Positions 29,658-37,859 of a DNA stretch of 64,000 bases are shown piece after piece. The first letter of the stretch is position 1. Every line of letters begins with the position of its first letter. A program made the translations under genes and the position numbers. The DNA comes from Gemmatimonas sp. (GTDB taxonomy: Bacteria; Gemmatimonadota; Gemmatimonadetes; Gemmatimonadales; Gemmatimonadaceae), in NCBI GenBank assembly GCA_011390805.1, contig JAABRT010000010.1, positions 1 through 64,000 of the forward strand. The letters run 5' to 3'. Under the pieces are notes generated by a model, which saw only the letters and a program-made list of their open reading frames with translations, was not told where the DNA came from and did no database searches.

Positions 29658-30245
29658 TCAGTCGCCGTCAGGGTAGTAGTACTCCAGACACACCTCGCAC
29701 ACACCGTGCGATGTTCCGGGAGGCATCTGTTCAATCCACGCCGGTACCCAGTCCCAGCCCGAGTTGTCGGCGCGTCGAACGAGCCGGCAATGGGCGCATT
29801 GAAGAATCAGACCGTCAGCTAACGCATAGCGTGCGCGGTCCGGCAGTTTTGGTTCACGCTGCGTCGTATCATGCGGCCGTGATGTCACCAGCGTATTGAT
29901 CACCACAAAGCCGCCGCTGTTTGCCAGCGCGTACACCTTCATCGCGAACTGGCGGTAGGTGTCAGCCGACGAGCACTCGTACACGTGAGATAACGGTTGC
30001 AATGCGCTTCCCACTTCTGGTGCCCGTTCGAAGAGCTTTTCGTAAAACGCACGCAGCGGTGTGGCAATCACATCGAGGTATCGATGTCCAATCCACGAGG
30101 GAGTGGCCTCCAGAGTAGTCGCTCCATTCTCGAGCGCGAACTCTACCCAGGCGGGATTCACATACGCGAGCACGCCGTCAGGAAACAACCCGAAAACGCT
30201 CGCCGGATGCGACTCGAGTTGCTCCAGCACGAAGTGTGGAGCCAA
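29658..30245 (-). CDS. PAS-like domain protein with Cys-rich C-terminal motif
   Basis: The frame is open to 30569, but that would overlap the neighbouring oxidase gene by 250 bp, so a TTG (30243-30245, 195 aa) or GTG (30228-30230) start is more likely. The N-terminal half, with HPASVFGLFPDG and YVNPAWVEFA, resembles a PAS sensor domain. The C-terminal half carries CAHCRLVRR ... WIEQMPPGTSHGVCEVCLEYYYP. Its two CxxC pairs (with a THG-like turn) are shared by a group of PAS and response-regulator proteins and could bind zinc or another metal. No output domain is present. It lies 74 bp downstream of the copper-oxidase gene on the same strand. Confidence 0.6.
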   Translation of the reverse strand: MAPHFVLEQLESHPASVFGLFPDGVLAYVNPAWVEFALENGATTLEATPSWIGHRYLDVIATPLRAFYEKLFERAPEVGSALQPLSHVYECSSADTYRQFAMKVYALANSGGFVVINTLVTSRPHDTTQREPKLPDRARYALADGLILQCAHCRLVRRADNSGWDWVPAWIEQMPPGTSHGVCEVCLEYYYPDGD

Positions 30246-30318
30246 TCGCTCGGCGAAGCCGGCGGCGAGACGTTCGCCAAGTGGCTGTAGATGACTGTTG
30301 ATGATGACGTGTCGTTTG

Positions 30319-31878
30319 TTAGTTGCCTGCTCCCGCGCCCCGCTGTCGCACCGCGATGTACGAGAAGTTGAAGCACATCTCTTCGTCAGATCCGAGGCCA
30401 CCGTACACCGGTTGCTCTTTGGGATTGAAGTAGGTGCAACGCACACGAAGCTTGGTGCCGGCGATTTGGTCGCGCGTGAACAGCTTGGGCTGCGCGAAGG
30501 TGAAGTCACGCTGCCAGCCAAGATCCCATCGAGGAATGGCCAACAGCATTTCTGATGCTGCCCCCTCACGCTCGAGAGTTACTTCGCCGGAGTGTCCTAC
30601 GCCATGCATGTGAAGGTTTGCGGAATGCAGCTCCAGACCATCAATGCGATCGCGCGGTACACCGGTAATGGCTGCGATGTAGCCGAGGTAATCACCGAGA
30701 TCTTCGGTGAGGGAGACGCTCGCTGTGTCGCCCGGCGGCACAATGATGGAGCCGGGCCGATCGCCGTTCATCCAGTCGTTGTTTGTCTGTGCGAGATGAA
30801 ACGCCGGACGTTCAACGGAAGCTGCGGTCATGAAATCCAGCCGTGATCCTTCGTCACGCTCGCCGGCTGCATCTTTGGTGTAATAGTGCAGCTGCACCAC
30901 CAACACCGAACCGGGTTGAACACGAATGCCCGTGCCCTTGGGGAACACGTGACCATCCATGCCCGGCGCCCAGTGTGCGAGCCAGAAGTTGCCGCGACTG
31001 AGTTCGCGGACACCGTCGGGGTACTTGGTTTCGTACGCTGCCCGGTTGGCCCGATTGCCAAGGCGATCGGGTACGGCGCCGCCAAAGCACTGATAACCTT
31101 CGCCTTCTTCGGCGTCAGCGAGTTCGCGAAACCGATCGGCCAGTGAGGGCGCGATGGCAAACACCACAAAGTGATGCGCCACTTTCTTGTTGCCAGGCAC
31201 CGCACGGAAGCCGGTGATGAATGCTTCCTTGTCTGGTGTCCAGTCTACCACAAAGCAGCGGTAGTCATCCGACCGCTTCTGATTGGGCAGATACGATCCG
31301 TCGGGCAGCACGTTGAGCGAGAGATCCGCAGCAAAGCTGCCATGCGACGGGCCGTGTCCCATGTCAGCATGGCTGGCCGTGGCAACAACCGCCGGATCGG
31401 GCGTCGGCTCTCCTTTGGGGAAACCAGCGTCCCGCCAGCGCTGCACCATATTCACGACGTAATCGGCCAGCATCGGGTTGCCGATGTATTCCTGATGTCC
31501 GTCCTCGGCGAGCCACGGCGGCATGTGCCGCTCAACTATTGCACGTGCGATACGCCGCCGGCGCGAATAGGTCTCTTCCGGATCGTTCATCGACCACGAA
31601 ACACCGGTGTCGCTGTGGCAACGCAAGCAGTTCTGCACGAGCACCGGTCGCACGTCGCGGTAATACGTGGGATCCTGCTGAGCACTTGCCGGTGCATCGC
31701 TGGCGCTTGTTGCCTGAGCGCTCGTCGCAGCAAGCGTTGCACCATTGTCGCTGGCAACGGTTGTGGTATTCGTCGCATCGGCCAGGGAGACGCCAACAAA
31801 AACTGCTGCCGCAGCGGAACTGATGGTGGCGGCAAGTCGGCGGGACGGTCGCAGCACGGTTCGCAGCATACGCATCAT
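30319..31878 (-). CDS. Cytochrome c-copper type II monooxygenase fusion
   Basis: This is 519 aa with an N-terminal hydrophobic signal. A c-type heme site CLRCH (Cys84, Cys87, His88) sits just after a low-complexity linker. The remainder shows every copper ligand pattern of the PHM/dopamine beta-hydroxylase family: His235-His236 in AHHFVVF, His331 in LHYYTK, His423 and His425 in LHMHG, and Met501 in EEMCF. In the animal enzymes these bind CuH and CuM, and ascorbate supplies electrons. Here a fused heme may do so. The protein is exported, and the hydroxylated substrate is unknown. A conserved EMCFNFSYI end completes the C-terminal domain. Confidence 0.85.
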   Translation of the reverse strand: MMRMLRTVLRPSRRLAATISSAAAAVFVGVSLADATNTTTVASDNGATLAATSAQATSASDAPASAQQDPTYYRDVRPVLVQNCLRCHSDTGVSWSMNDPEETYSRRRRIARAIVERHMPPWLAEDGHQEYIGNPMLADYVVNMVQRWRDAGFPKGEPTPDPAVVATASHADMGHGPSHGSFAADLSLNVLPDGSYLPNQKRSDDYRCFVVDWTPDKEAFITGFRAVPGNKKVAHHFVVFAIAPSLADRFRELADAEEGEGYQCFGGAVPDRLGNRANRAAYETKYPDGVRELSRGNFWLAHWAPGMDGHVFPKGTGIRVQPGSVLVVQLHYYTKDAAGERDEGSRLDFMTAASVERPAFHLAQTNNDWMNGDRPGSIIVPPGDTASVSLTEDLGDYLGYIAAITGVPRDRIDGLELHSANLHMHGVGHSGEVTLEREGAASEMLLAIPRWDLGWQRDFTFAQPKLFTRDQIAGTKLRVRCTYFNPKEQPVYGGLGSDEEMCFNFSYIAVRQRGAGAGN

Positions 31879-31988
31879 GGTAAGGCGGGGGTTGGAGACG
31901 CGGACCTCATGTGCGCCGGCCGCGCATCACGCACAGGCGGCGCCCGGTGCCGTCTCGGGGCATCCGTAAGTGTATGAATCAACGCCCG

Positions 31989-32564
31989 TTACACGGCAGC
32001 GTCAATACTGTATGTCTCGGTGCGATCGATCGTGAAGCCGCGCGCGAGATAGTTGGGCAACGCGCTTGGTGCATCGAGACTGCACGTGTGCAACCAGACG
32101 CGCTTCGCCCCGCGCTCCCAGGCCAGTCGCACCGCCTCCCCCAACAGCCAGGCTCCCAGGCCATGGCCAAAGAGCTCGGAGATCAGGCCGAGATACACAA
32201 TCTCAACGCTGTGGTCCGGGTGCTGATGCAGCTCCAGCATGCCGCCGTCCAGCAGCGGTGGGGAATCTACCGCGAATGCGATGACCTGCGGCTGGGCCAA
32301 ATAGTTGGCCAGTCGCTCGTCGGTCCATGCGTCCCGGTCGTACCAACGCCACGGCGCACCGACCCTCTTGTACAGCGCGCGCCACTCAGTGATCGCCGTT
32401 TGATCGAGCGCCCGCAGCGTGGCCGATCTCGTAGGTGGCGTACCGGGGCTGAATAGCGCGGGGTCGTTGAGCGAGAGATAGTGCCGCTCGACGAGCGTTC
32501 TCCCTGTAGAGCTCGGACCATTCGTCCGAGAAATCTCGTGTGCAGTCTCAGCGGAATCTGACAT
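31989..32564 (-). CDS. GNAT family acetyltransferase
   Basis: The product (191 aa) has the GNAT core in its second half: IVYLGLISELFGHGLGAWLL holds the acetyl-CoA pyrophosphate loop (Q/RxxGxG/A form GHGLGA), and LHTCSLDAPSALPNYLARGF is the C-terminal strand and helix. The N-terminal half includes the unusual segment VERHYLSLNDPALF. The acceptor substrate is unknown. It is divergent from a TetR regulator with a 150-bp shared control region, so it is a natural candidate target of that regulator. Confidence 0.8.
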   Translation of the reverse strand: MSDSAETAHEISRTNGPSSTGRTLVERHYLSLNDPALFSPGTPPTRSATLRALDQTAITEWRALYKRVGAPWRWYDRDAWTDERLANYLAQPQVIAFAVDSPPLLDGGMLELHQHPDHSVEIVYLGLISELFGHGLGAWLLGEAVRLAWERGAKRVWLHTCSLDAPSALPNYLARGFTIDRTETYSIDAAV

Positions 32565-32684
32565 GAAAGCGGCAGTGATCGGTCACAGGTGCGTAACGCG
32601 ACATCAGGACTGGTCTGAAGGATGGTATGTAAAGCAATGTTAGACAACAGCTTGCAGAGTTTTTTCTGACGTCTCTTGCGCTTT

Positions 32685-32698
32685 GGACTACTCAGTCC
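32685..32698. promoter_or_regulatory. Palindrome upstream of the TetR gene, possible operator
   Basis: GGACTACTCAGTCC is a 5-bp inverted repeat (GGACT, AGTCC) around four bases. It lies 17 bp before the TetR start in the gap shared with the divergent GNAT gene. TetR proteins commonly bind such GACT/AGTC palindromes next to their own gene. Confidence 0.45.
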
Positions 32699-32714
32699 TA
32701 GTTTCCCTTCCACG

Positions 32715-33353
32715 ATGTCTGACCGACGCCTTCAAATCCTCGACGCAGCCGCGATCATGATCGCCGAGCGCGGATACACCGCCACTTCAGTGGACGATGT
32801 CATCCGCGGCGCGAAGCTTAGCGGAAAAAGCCACTTCTATCACTACTTCCGCTCCAAGGAAGAACTGGGATACGAAGTGCTCAACCGACAGTTCGAGCGT
32901 TTTACCGAACGTGGCTTGGCGATTTTGCGCGAACCGATGATCGATCCGCTGGAGCGACTGTCGCTGTTCATTGACGCTGTCGTTGCTCTGCAGGTTGAGC
33001 GGGGTGGGCGAGGCGGCTCGCCGTTCGGGAATCTCGCGGCCGAGTTGGCCGACGCGCACGAGGGATTCCGCGTGCGCATCGAAGCGGTGTTCGAGCGTTG
33101 GGCCAGTCAGATCCGGTCACTGCTGTGGGAAGCACGTCCGCAGTTGCATGACGACGTCGATGCTGTGCGCTTGTCGCGCTTCATCATTGCGACGCTGGAA
33201 GGTGCGGTGCTCATGACGCGTGTTAAGCGCGATCTGGGAGTGCTTGAGGGCATCGCGATCGACCTGAAGCGGTTTATTGGAACACATGTGCGTGATGGCG
33301 GCGCGGTCGTTGCCATGACGGCATCGGGATCGGGCACACGAGGAGTGGAGTAG
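32715..33353 (+). CDS. TetR family transcriptional regulator
   Basis: This is 212 aa from ATG 32715. An in-frame TTG at 32676 lies before the palindrome and is unlikely. The N-terminal helix-turn-helix matches TetR: LQILDAAAIMIAERGYTATS then VDDVIRGAKLSGKSHFYHYF. The ligand-binding domain is helical and contains FGNLAAEL, as in many AcrR-type repressors. A 14-bp palindrome 17 bp upstream is the best operator candidate. The divergent GNAT gene may be under the same control. The ligand is unknown. Confidence 0.88.
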   Translation: MSDRRLQILDAAAIMIAERGYTATSVDDVIRGAKLSGKSHFYHYFRSKEELGYEVLNRQFERFTERGLAILREPMIDPLERLSLFIDAVVALQVERGGRGGSPFGNLAAELADAHEGFRVRIEAVFERWASQIRSLLWEARPQLHDDVDAVRLSRFIIATLEGAVLMTRVKRDLGVLEGIAIDLKRFIGTHVRDGGAVVAMTASGSGTRGVE

Positions 33354-33451
33354 GGGGACCGTTCCTCTCGCTCGGAGCGCCAATGCTCCGAACGTGCGGT
33401 TCGGCAACGGGTGGTGAGGCCACACTTATTGTGGCCAGGGAGCAACGGGTT

Positions 33452-34135
33452 ATGGTTTCGTCCAACGAGTTGGTGGCAAAGCGTGAGGCATCCGACGCTG
33501 ACATGTCGGAAACGCAGGTTGAGCTGACCGCCGAAGAGAAACTCGATCGCGTAGCGCGCCGTGCGCAGTTCGAGCGCGAAGCGCTCGTGCATCTGGATGC
33601 GCTGTACTCGTTTGCACTCAAACTTGCGCGCTCCCGGGATGACGCCGAAGATCTCGTGAGCGACACCATGCTGCGTGCGATTGAACGGTGGGAGCAGTAC
33701 CACCTGGGCACCAACATCCGTGCCTGGCTCTTCACCATTCTTTATCACGTGTTCGTGAGCCGCAAGCGCCGGATCGATGCACGTGAAGTGCATCAGCCCG
33801 AAGACACCGAAGGATGGGCGCTGTTTGAAGCCGTCGGTGAAGCCGATCCCGAGGGCCGGTTCTACGATTCGTTCCTTGACGACGAAATCACGCGCGCCAT
33901 TCGTGCGTTGCCGGAAGAGTATCGTGCGGCCGTCGTGCTGAGCGATCTGCAGGGGTTGCGCTACGCGGAAATCGCCGAGGCGCTCGGCGTACCGGAAGGC
34001 ACGGTGAAGTCACGTCTGTTCCGCGGCCGCCGTATTCTGCAAAAGAAGTTGGCCGGCTACGCGGTGGACATGGGATACATCAAGCCGTCGTCGGTGGTGG
34101 ACCGCTCGCAGGCAGTAGCAGCAGCGTCAGTCTGA
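33452..34135 (+). CDS. ECF-type RNA polymerase sigma factor
   Basis: I place the start at ATG 33452 (227 aa), which has an AGGGAG stretch about 10 bp before it. Upstream in-frame starts exist. Region 2 (HLDALYSFALKLARSRDDAEDLV to NIRAWLFTILYHVFVSRKR) and region 4 (ALPEEYRAAVVLSDLQGLRYAEIAEALGVPEGTVKSRLFRGR) are both complete. The roughly 50-residue acidic N-terminal extension is atypical for minimal ECF sigmas. No zinc-finger anti-sigma gene follows: the next gene converges and overlaps by 9 bp. Confidence 0.9.
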   Translation: MVSSNELVAKREASDADMSETQVELTAEEKLDRVARRAQFEREALVHLDALYSFALKLARSRDDAEDLVSDTMLRAIERWEQYHLGTNIRAWLFTILYHVFVSRKRRIDAREVHQPEDTEGWALFEAVGEADPEGRFYDSFLDDEITRAIRALPEEYRAAVVLSDLQGLRYAEIAEALGVPEGTVKSRLFRGRRILQKKLAGYAVDMGYIKPSSVVDRSQAVAAASV

Positions 34136-35008
34136 TCGTATTGACGGCGACGCGCTGCGTTCTGCGCGGTTGCCGTCAAATCGCATGGCACCGGACGCAC
34201 GCGCCAGTTCTTCGAGCGCTCGGTCCACAGTGCCGCTCCATTGATGCAAACGCAAACGCAGCGCGGCCAGCTCGCCCGCTGCGTTTGCTGCGTTTGCAGA
34301 TGCGACATCACGCTCCCGCTCCACCTGCGACACACGTTCGCGCAGCTGCAGCAGCTGTGAGCGCTCCTGCTCAAGTGTGCTCAACCGCTCGGTGAGTCCG
34401 GTCGTTCTTTCCTGTACGCGTGCCAGCTCGTTTTGCGCCAACGTGGCAGCCGCGCTGTGCTGCGCTGCCGCTTCTGCGGTTTCCTGTTGCAACGTAGCCA
34501 GCAATGTGGCGCGCTCACGCAGCGTCGCCACTTCGCTTTCGAGCTGTTCTCGCGTGCGCTCGGATTCCTCGAGCAGCGCGTGCACCATGCCCCGCGTGCG
34601 TGTTTGCAACTCGCACATGGCACGCCACGTGTCGCGCTCCTGCACCAATGCGCGCCGCGTGGAGAGATCGCGTCCCAGAATCTCTCGCAGCCGCGTAAGC
34701 CGTGCGACCAGCGAACCGTTGCCGTTAACACGTGTGGCATCGCCAAGCAGGCGCTGCGCCTCCTGGATCTCCCGGTCAAGCAGCGCGGCACGCTCTGCCT
34801 GTTCATCACGCGCGCGACGGGTTTCGTCGAGTGTGGTGAGTGCTTCGCGCAGCGCGCACAGCTCAACCGCGAGCCGGCGTACGCCGCGCGCTTCACCTTC
34901 GGCCACCAACCAGCGCAAGGAGGCAACATAGCCGCGCTCGAGCGTGGGGTCGGGCGTATGCCGCGGCACGCCGGGCACCGGATGATCGGGAGTGCGTCTG
35001 GCGTCCAC
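34127..35008 (-). CDS. Long coiled-coil protein of unknown role
   Basis: This is 293 aa from a GTG directly adjacent to the stop of the CGNR gene (no spacer), so the two are translationally linked. Nearly all of residues 30-290 is Glu/Arg/Leu/Ala-rich heptad sequence without signal or membrane segment, so it is probably an extended cytoplasmic coiled coil. One Cys pair is present in the middle but no recognised domain. Its 3' end overlaps the sigma factor gene by 9 bp in convergent orientation. Function is unknown, and coupling to a CGNR regulator suggests a shared complex. Confidence 0.7.
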   Translation of the reverse strand: MDARRTPDHPVPGVPRHTPDPTLERGYVASLRWLVAEGEARGVRRLAVELCALREALTTLDETRRARDEQAERAALLDREIQEAQRLLGDATRVNGNGSLVARLTRLREILGRDLSTRRALVQERDTWRAMCELQTRTRGMVHALLEESERTREQLESEVATLRERATLLATLQQETAEAAAQHSAAATLAQNELARVQERTTGLTERLSTLEQERSQLLQLRERVSQVERERDVASANAANAAGELAALRLRLHQWSGTVDRALEELARASGAMRFDGNRAERSASPSIRSD

Positions 35009-35689
35009 TCAGAGCCGCTCGCGATCGGCGCCCACTACAACAGCAGGGCGTGAGCGGGCGCGATGGCGCGCCGCTTTGGCCCGGTTGCCACAGGTGCCCA
35101 TATCACACCACCGACGCGTGCCGTTGCGCGACGTGTCGAGAAACACGCGCGTGCACCGCGCATCCGCGCAGCGACGCACGCGCGGCAGTTCGTTGATCAC
35201 CAGCGAATCGGCCGCCGATTCCACAATCGGAATCATGAGACCGGCAAACGCGTCACCCGTTGGCACAAACACGCGCACGGCCGACCCGTCGTCGCGTGTT
35301 TCCACCCGTCGTGTGCCGGTGGAGCGTCCCAGCACGCGGTTGATTTCGGCAATCGCGTCATCGCGTACGCGCACATTCACCAGCGAGCGTTCCGCCAGCC
35401 CGCGCAACGCGGCACGCACGCGGCGTGCATCAACCAACGTGGCGGTGGCTGCGGCGGGCTGGAGCAGGGCGCGTCGATCGAGCCCTGAGGCGCGTTCCTG
35501 GTCAACCACGCCCATGTCCACGAGCCATCGCACCAGGGCGTTGAAGTCGCGCAATAAATCGCCGCGCGGAATGAGTGGCGCAGCGTCCGTGTTTATGAAC
35601 TCGAGCCAAAGCCGGGTGCGGGGCGCGGTTTTGTGTGACGAACGCGACCGCCCGGGGGCCCGCGGAGTCAGGGGCGATGAGGCGGGCAT
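35009..35689 (-). CDS. CGNR zinc-finger regulator
   Basis: This is 226 aa. The C terminus has the CGNR signature: CADARCTRVFLDTSRNGTRRWC followed by CGNRAKAARHR, with the Cys residues that bind zinc. The N-terminal part contains FINTDAAPLIPRGDLLRDFNALVRWL, which matches the stress-induced ABATE-like domain that precedes this finger. Such proteins are thought to bind DNA and control transcription. The target is unknown. It is the first gene of a two-gene unit with the coiled-coil protein and is divergent from the YjjX-type gene 73 bp away. Confidence 0.82.
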   Translation of the reverse strand: MPASSPLTPRAPGRSRSSHKTAPRTRLWLEFINTDAAPLIPRGDLLRDFNALVRWLVDMGVVDQERASGLDRRALLQPAAATATLVDARRVRAALRGLAERSLVNVRVRDDAIAEINRVLGRSTGTRRVETRDDGSAVRVFVPTGDAFAGLMIPIVESAADSLVINELPRVRRCADARCTRVFLDTSRNGTRRWCDMGTCGNRAKAARHRARSRPAVVVGADRERL

Positions 35690-35762
35690 GTATTGTGCGC
35701 TACGTTACTCCGATTCGTGGCTGCAAGCAAGCAATGATTGTGCAAAAGTTTAGGTTGGTCTC

Positions 35763-36323
35763 ATGATACAACTCGGAACAGGGCACGTTCGAACGGTAAT
35801 CGTGGGCAGCGCCAATCCGGTGAAAGTAGCCGCTGTGAGTGCGGTGCTTGGCCGGCTCGCACCCGAGGCCTCGGTGCGCGGCGTGGCTGTCGATTCCGGC
35901 GTACCGGCGCAACCGTGGGGCGACGAGCAAACCATTCAGGGCGCCCGCACCCGTGCACGACACGTGTTGCGCGACCCGACAGTTGACCTGGCCATCGGGC
36001 TTGAAGGTGGCGTCGTGGACATGGGTGACGGCCGGGTGCGCACCTGCGCCTGGGCGGTGGCGATTTCACGGGACCTGCGCGAGGGAGTGGGTGGCTCCCT
36101 CGTTGTCACGCTGCCCGACCGGGTGGCCGAACGGCTGCGTGCCGGTGAGGAGTTGGGACACGCCATGGATGCGGAGGCTCACGTCACCGGCACCAAACAC
36201 GGGCGCGGCGCGGTGGGCATACTCACCGCCGGTCTGGTGGACCGGCAGCGTGCCTACGAGCCGCTCATTGCCTACGCGTTGGCGCCCTGGCTGGCGGCGC
36301 CGTTTTTCGGGTCACGACTTTAA
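35763..36323 (+). CDS. Inosine/xanthosine triphosphatase (DUF84/YjjX family)
   Basis: This is 186 aa. Members hydrolyse ITP/XTP and clear damaged nucleotides. The family landmarks are present in order: VGSANPVK at the N terminus, GARTRA, IGLEGGV and GAVGILTAGLVDRQRAYE near the end. Start ATG 35763 gives normal length. It converges with the universal stress protein gene, and their 3' ends overlap by 12 bp (36312-36323). The reading frames are on opposite strands. Confidence 0.85.
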   Translation: MIQLGTGHVRTVIVGSANPVKVAAVSAVLGRLAPEASVRGVAVDSGVPAQPWGDEQTIQGARTRARHVLRDPTVDLAIGLEGGVVDMGDGRVRTCAWAVAISRDLREGVGGSLVVTLPDRVAERLRAGEELGHAMDAEAHVTGTKHGRGAVGILTAGLVDRQRAYEPLIAYALAPWLAAPFFGSRL

Positions 36324-37238
36324 ATCAGCCTCCGTTGGGCGGTAGAGCAGCATGGCCTGGTGTGCACCGCGCACGACCGCGTCGGAGCAGCTGCCGAGTA
36401 CAAAGCGTGCCAGTCCGGTGCGTCCGTGCGTGGCCATCGCGATCGCGCCGGCGTTGATCTGATTGGCGTGCTCAATGATGGCCCGGGCGGCGGTCATATC
36501 GGTGGAGACCTCGGTTGTGGTGCCCTCCGGCATGGACTCGGTGAGTCCCTTCAAGCGCTGCTGTGCCTCGTGTTCCTGCCGCGTGAGGTCGCCTTCGTCG
36601 GCCAGCAGTGAGTCGGCCCCAAAGGGCGCCATCGGAATGGCATGAGGGATGGCCACCGTGAACAGCTCAATGGACTCACCGAGCGCTTCGCCCAGACGCG
36701 TGGCGTGCGGCAGGATGGCATCGCCAAACGCCGAGCCATCGAGCGGAACGAGGACCTTGCCGTGCGGCAGCTTGACCGGTTCGTCGGGTCCGTGCGAGGG
36801 GCGGATGAGAAAGACCGGCGCCGGTGCGCGCTGCAGAAACGCCGTGGCCACGCTGCCCAGCCACAGGCGTTCAAGTCCACTGCGTCCGTGCGTTGTCATG
36901 ATGATGAGATCCGCTTTGATGCTCACCGCATGTTCAGCGATCGCCTCTACCACGGTGCCCTCGAGCAGCGTGCCAACGGCGGAAACACCGTCGGCGGAGA
37001 GATTGGCGGCAACCGTCTGAATGGCCGCCGTATCGGCCGCGCGCCGTGCTTCGAGGGCGTCGGTATCCATAACCGGAACCAGCACTTCGCCCGGTACAAA
37101 CGGCACGTAGGCGCTGGGATCGAGCACGGTGGTTACATGGATCTCGGCTCCGGTGCGCCGCGCGATATCGACTGCGACGGGCAGCGCCTTGGCGCTGAAC
37201 GGTGAGCCATCGAGTGGAACGAGCAGTGTTTTATACAT
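36312..37238 (-). CDS. Tandem-domain universal stress protein
   Basis: This is 308 aa built of two Usp folds, residues 1-145 and 160-305, both starting with a beta strand ending PLDGS. Each has the nucleotide motif THG-x9-GS (THGRSGLERLWLGS in the first half, THGRTGLARFVLGS in the second), so both halves may bind ATP. Such proteins respond to starvation and oxidative stress in the cytoplasm. The function is a family inference. The 3' end overlaps the YjjX-type gene. Confidence 0.9.
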   Translation of the reverse strand: MYKTLLVPLDGSPFSAKALPVAVDIARRTGAEIHVTTVLDPSAYVPFVPGEVLVPVMDTDALEARRAADTAAIQTVAANLSADGVSAVGTLLEGTVVEAIAEHAVSIKADLIIMTTHGRSGLERLWLGSVATAFLQRAPAPVFLIRPSHGPDEPVKLPHGKVLVPLDGSAFGDAILPHATRLGEALGESIELFTVAIPHAIPMAPFGADSLLADEGDLTRQEHEAQQRLKGLTESMPEGTTTEVSTDMTAARAIIEHANQINAGAIAMATHGRTGLARFVLGSCSDAVVRGAHQAMLLYRPTEADLKS

Positions 37239-37368
37239 GAGGGGCTGGCCTGCGTGGGAAGGGACGCAATAGGGACCTCTGTCATCTCAGTATATTGCCT
37301 TCATGTCGTCTGCGGGGTCAGGGGTTGCCTGTCCCGCATGACGGAGCGCTTCCCCCTGTTCCGGTGTA

Positions 37369-37857
37369 ATGACAACCAGTCCGCACGTGTGCGTGGCGCG
37401 GGTCCGATGGGCCGATGTCGATCTCGTCGGCATTGCCCGATACAGCGCGTTCACGCGGTATATCGAGAAAGGCGAGCAGGAATGGCTGCGTGCAGCGGGG
37501 CTGCCCTACTCGGAGATCTTTAACGCGCCGGATATCTGGATGCCGCGCCGCCACTTGAGCATCGAGTATTTCGCACCCGCCAGAATCGATGAGGCGCTGG
37601 CGCTTGTGACATACGTGCCGCGCGTGGGCGACACGTCGCTCACCTTCAACGTTGACGTCATCGGCATTGCTGATGAGCAGCCCAAGGCGTCGGCAACGGT
37701 GGTCGTGGTGTGTGTGGACGTTGAGCAGTTTCAGAAGCGTCGGTTGCCTCGGCTCATTCGTGACGCCATTGCGCCCTTTGTCATGGACCGTGACGCTGCA
37801 ATCGCCGCGTCGTTGCCGATCCGCCGGGATCTGGCGTCGCGCACTAACTTGCTTTGA
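37369..37857 (+). CDS. Hot-dog fold acyl-CoA thioesterase
   Basis: This is 162 aa of the YbgC/4-hydroxybenzoyl-CoA thioesterase type. The motif RWADVDLVGIARYSAFTRYIEKGEQEWLR contains the catalytic Asp (WADVD) and the long helix. The rest matches the beta sheet of the fold. It is followed after 2 bp by ispH in the same direction. The acyl substrate is unknown. The C terminus has a short extension, VMDRDAAIAASLPIRRDLASR, beyond the usual fold. A TATATT stretch at 37291-37296 could be its -10 box, but no good -35 was found. Confidence 0.82.
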   Translation: MTTSPHVCVARVRWADVDLVGIARYSAFTRYIEKGEQEWLRAAGLPYSEIFNAPDIWMPRRHLSIEYFAPARIDEALALVTYVPRVGDTSLTFNVDVIGIADEQPKASATVVVVCVDVEQFQKRRLPRLIRDAIAPFVMDRDAAIAASLPIRRDLASRTNLL

Positions 37858-37859
37858 CT

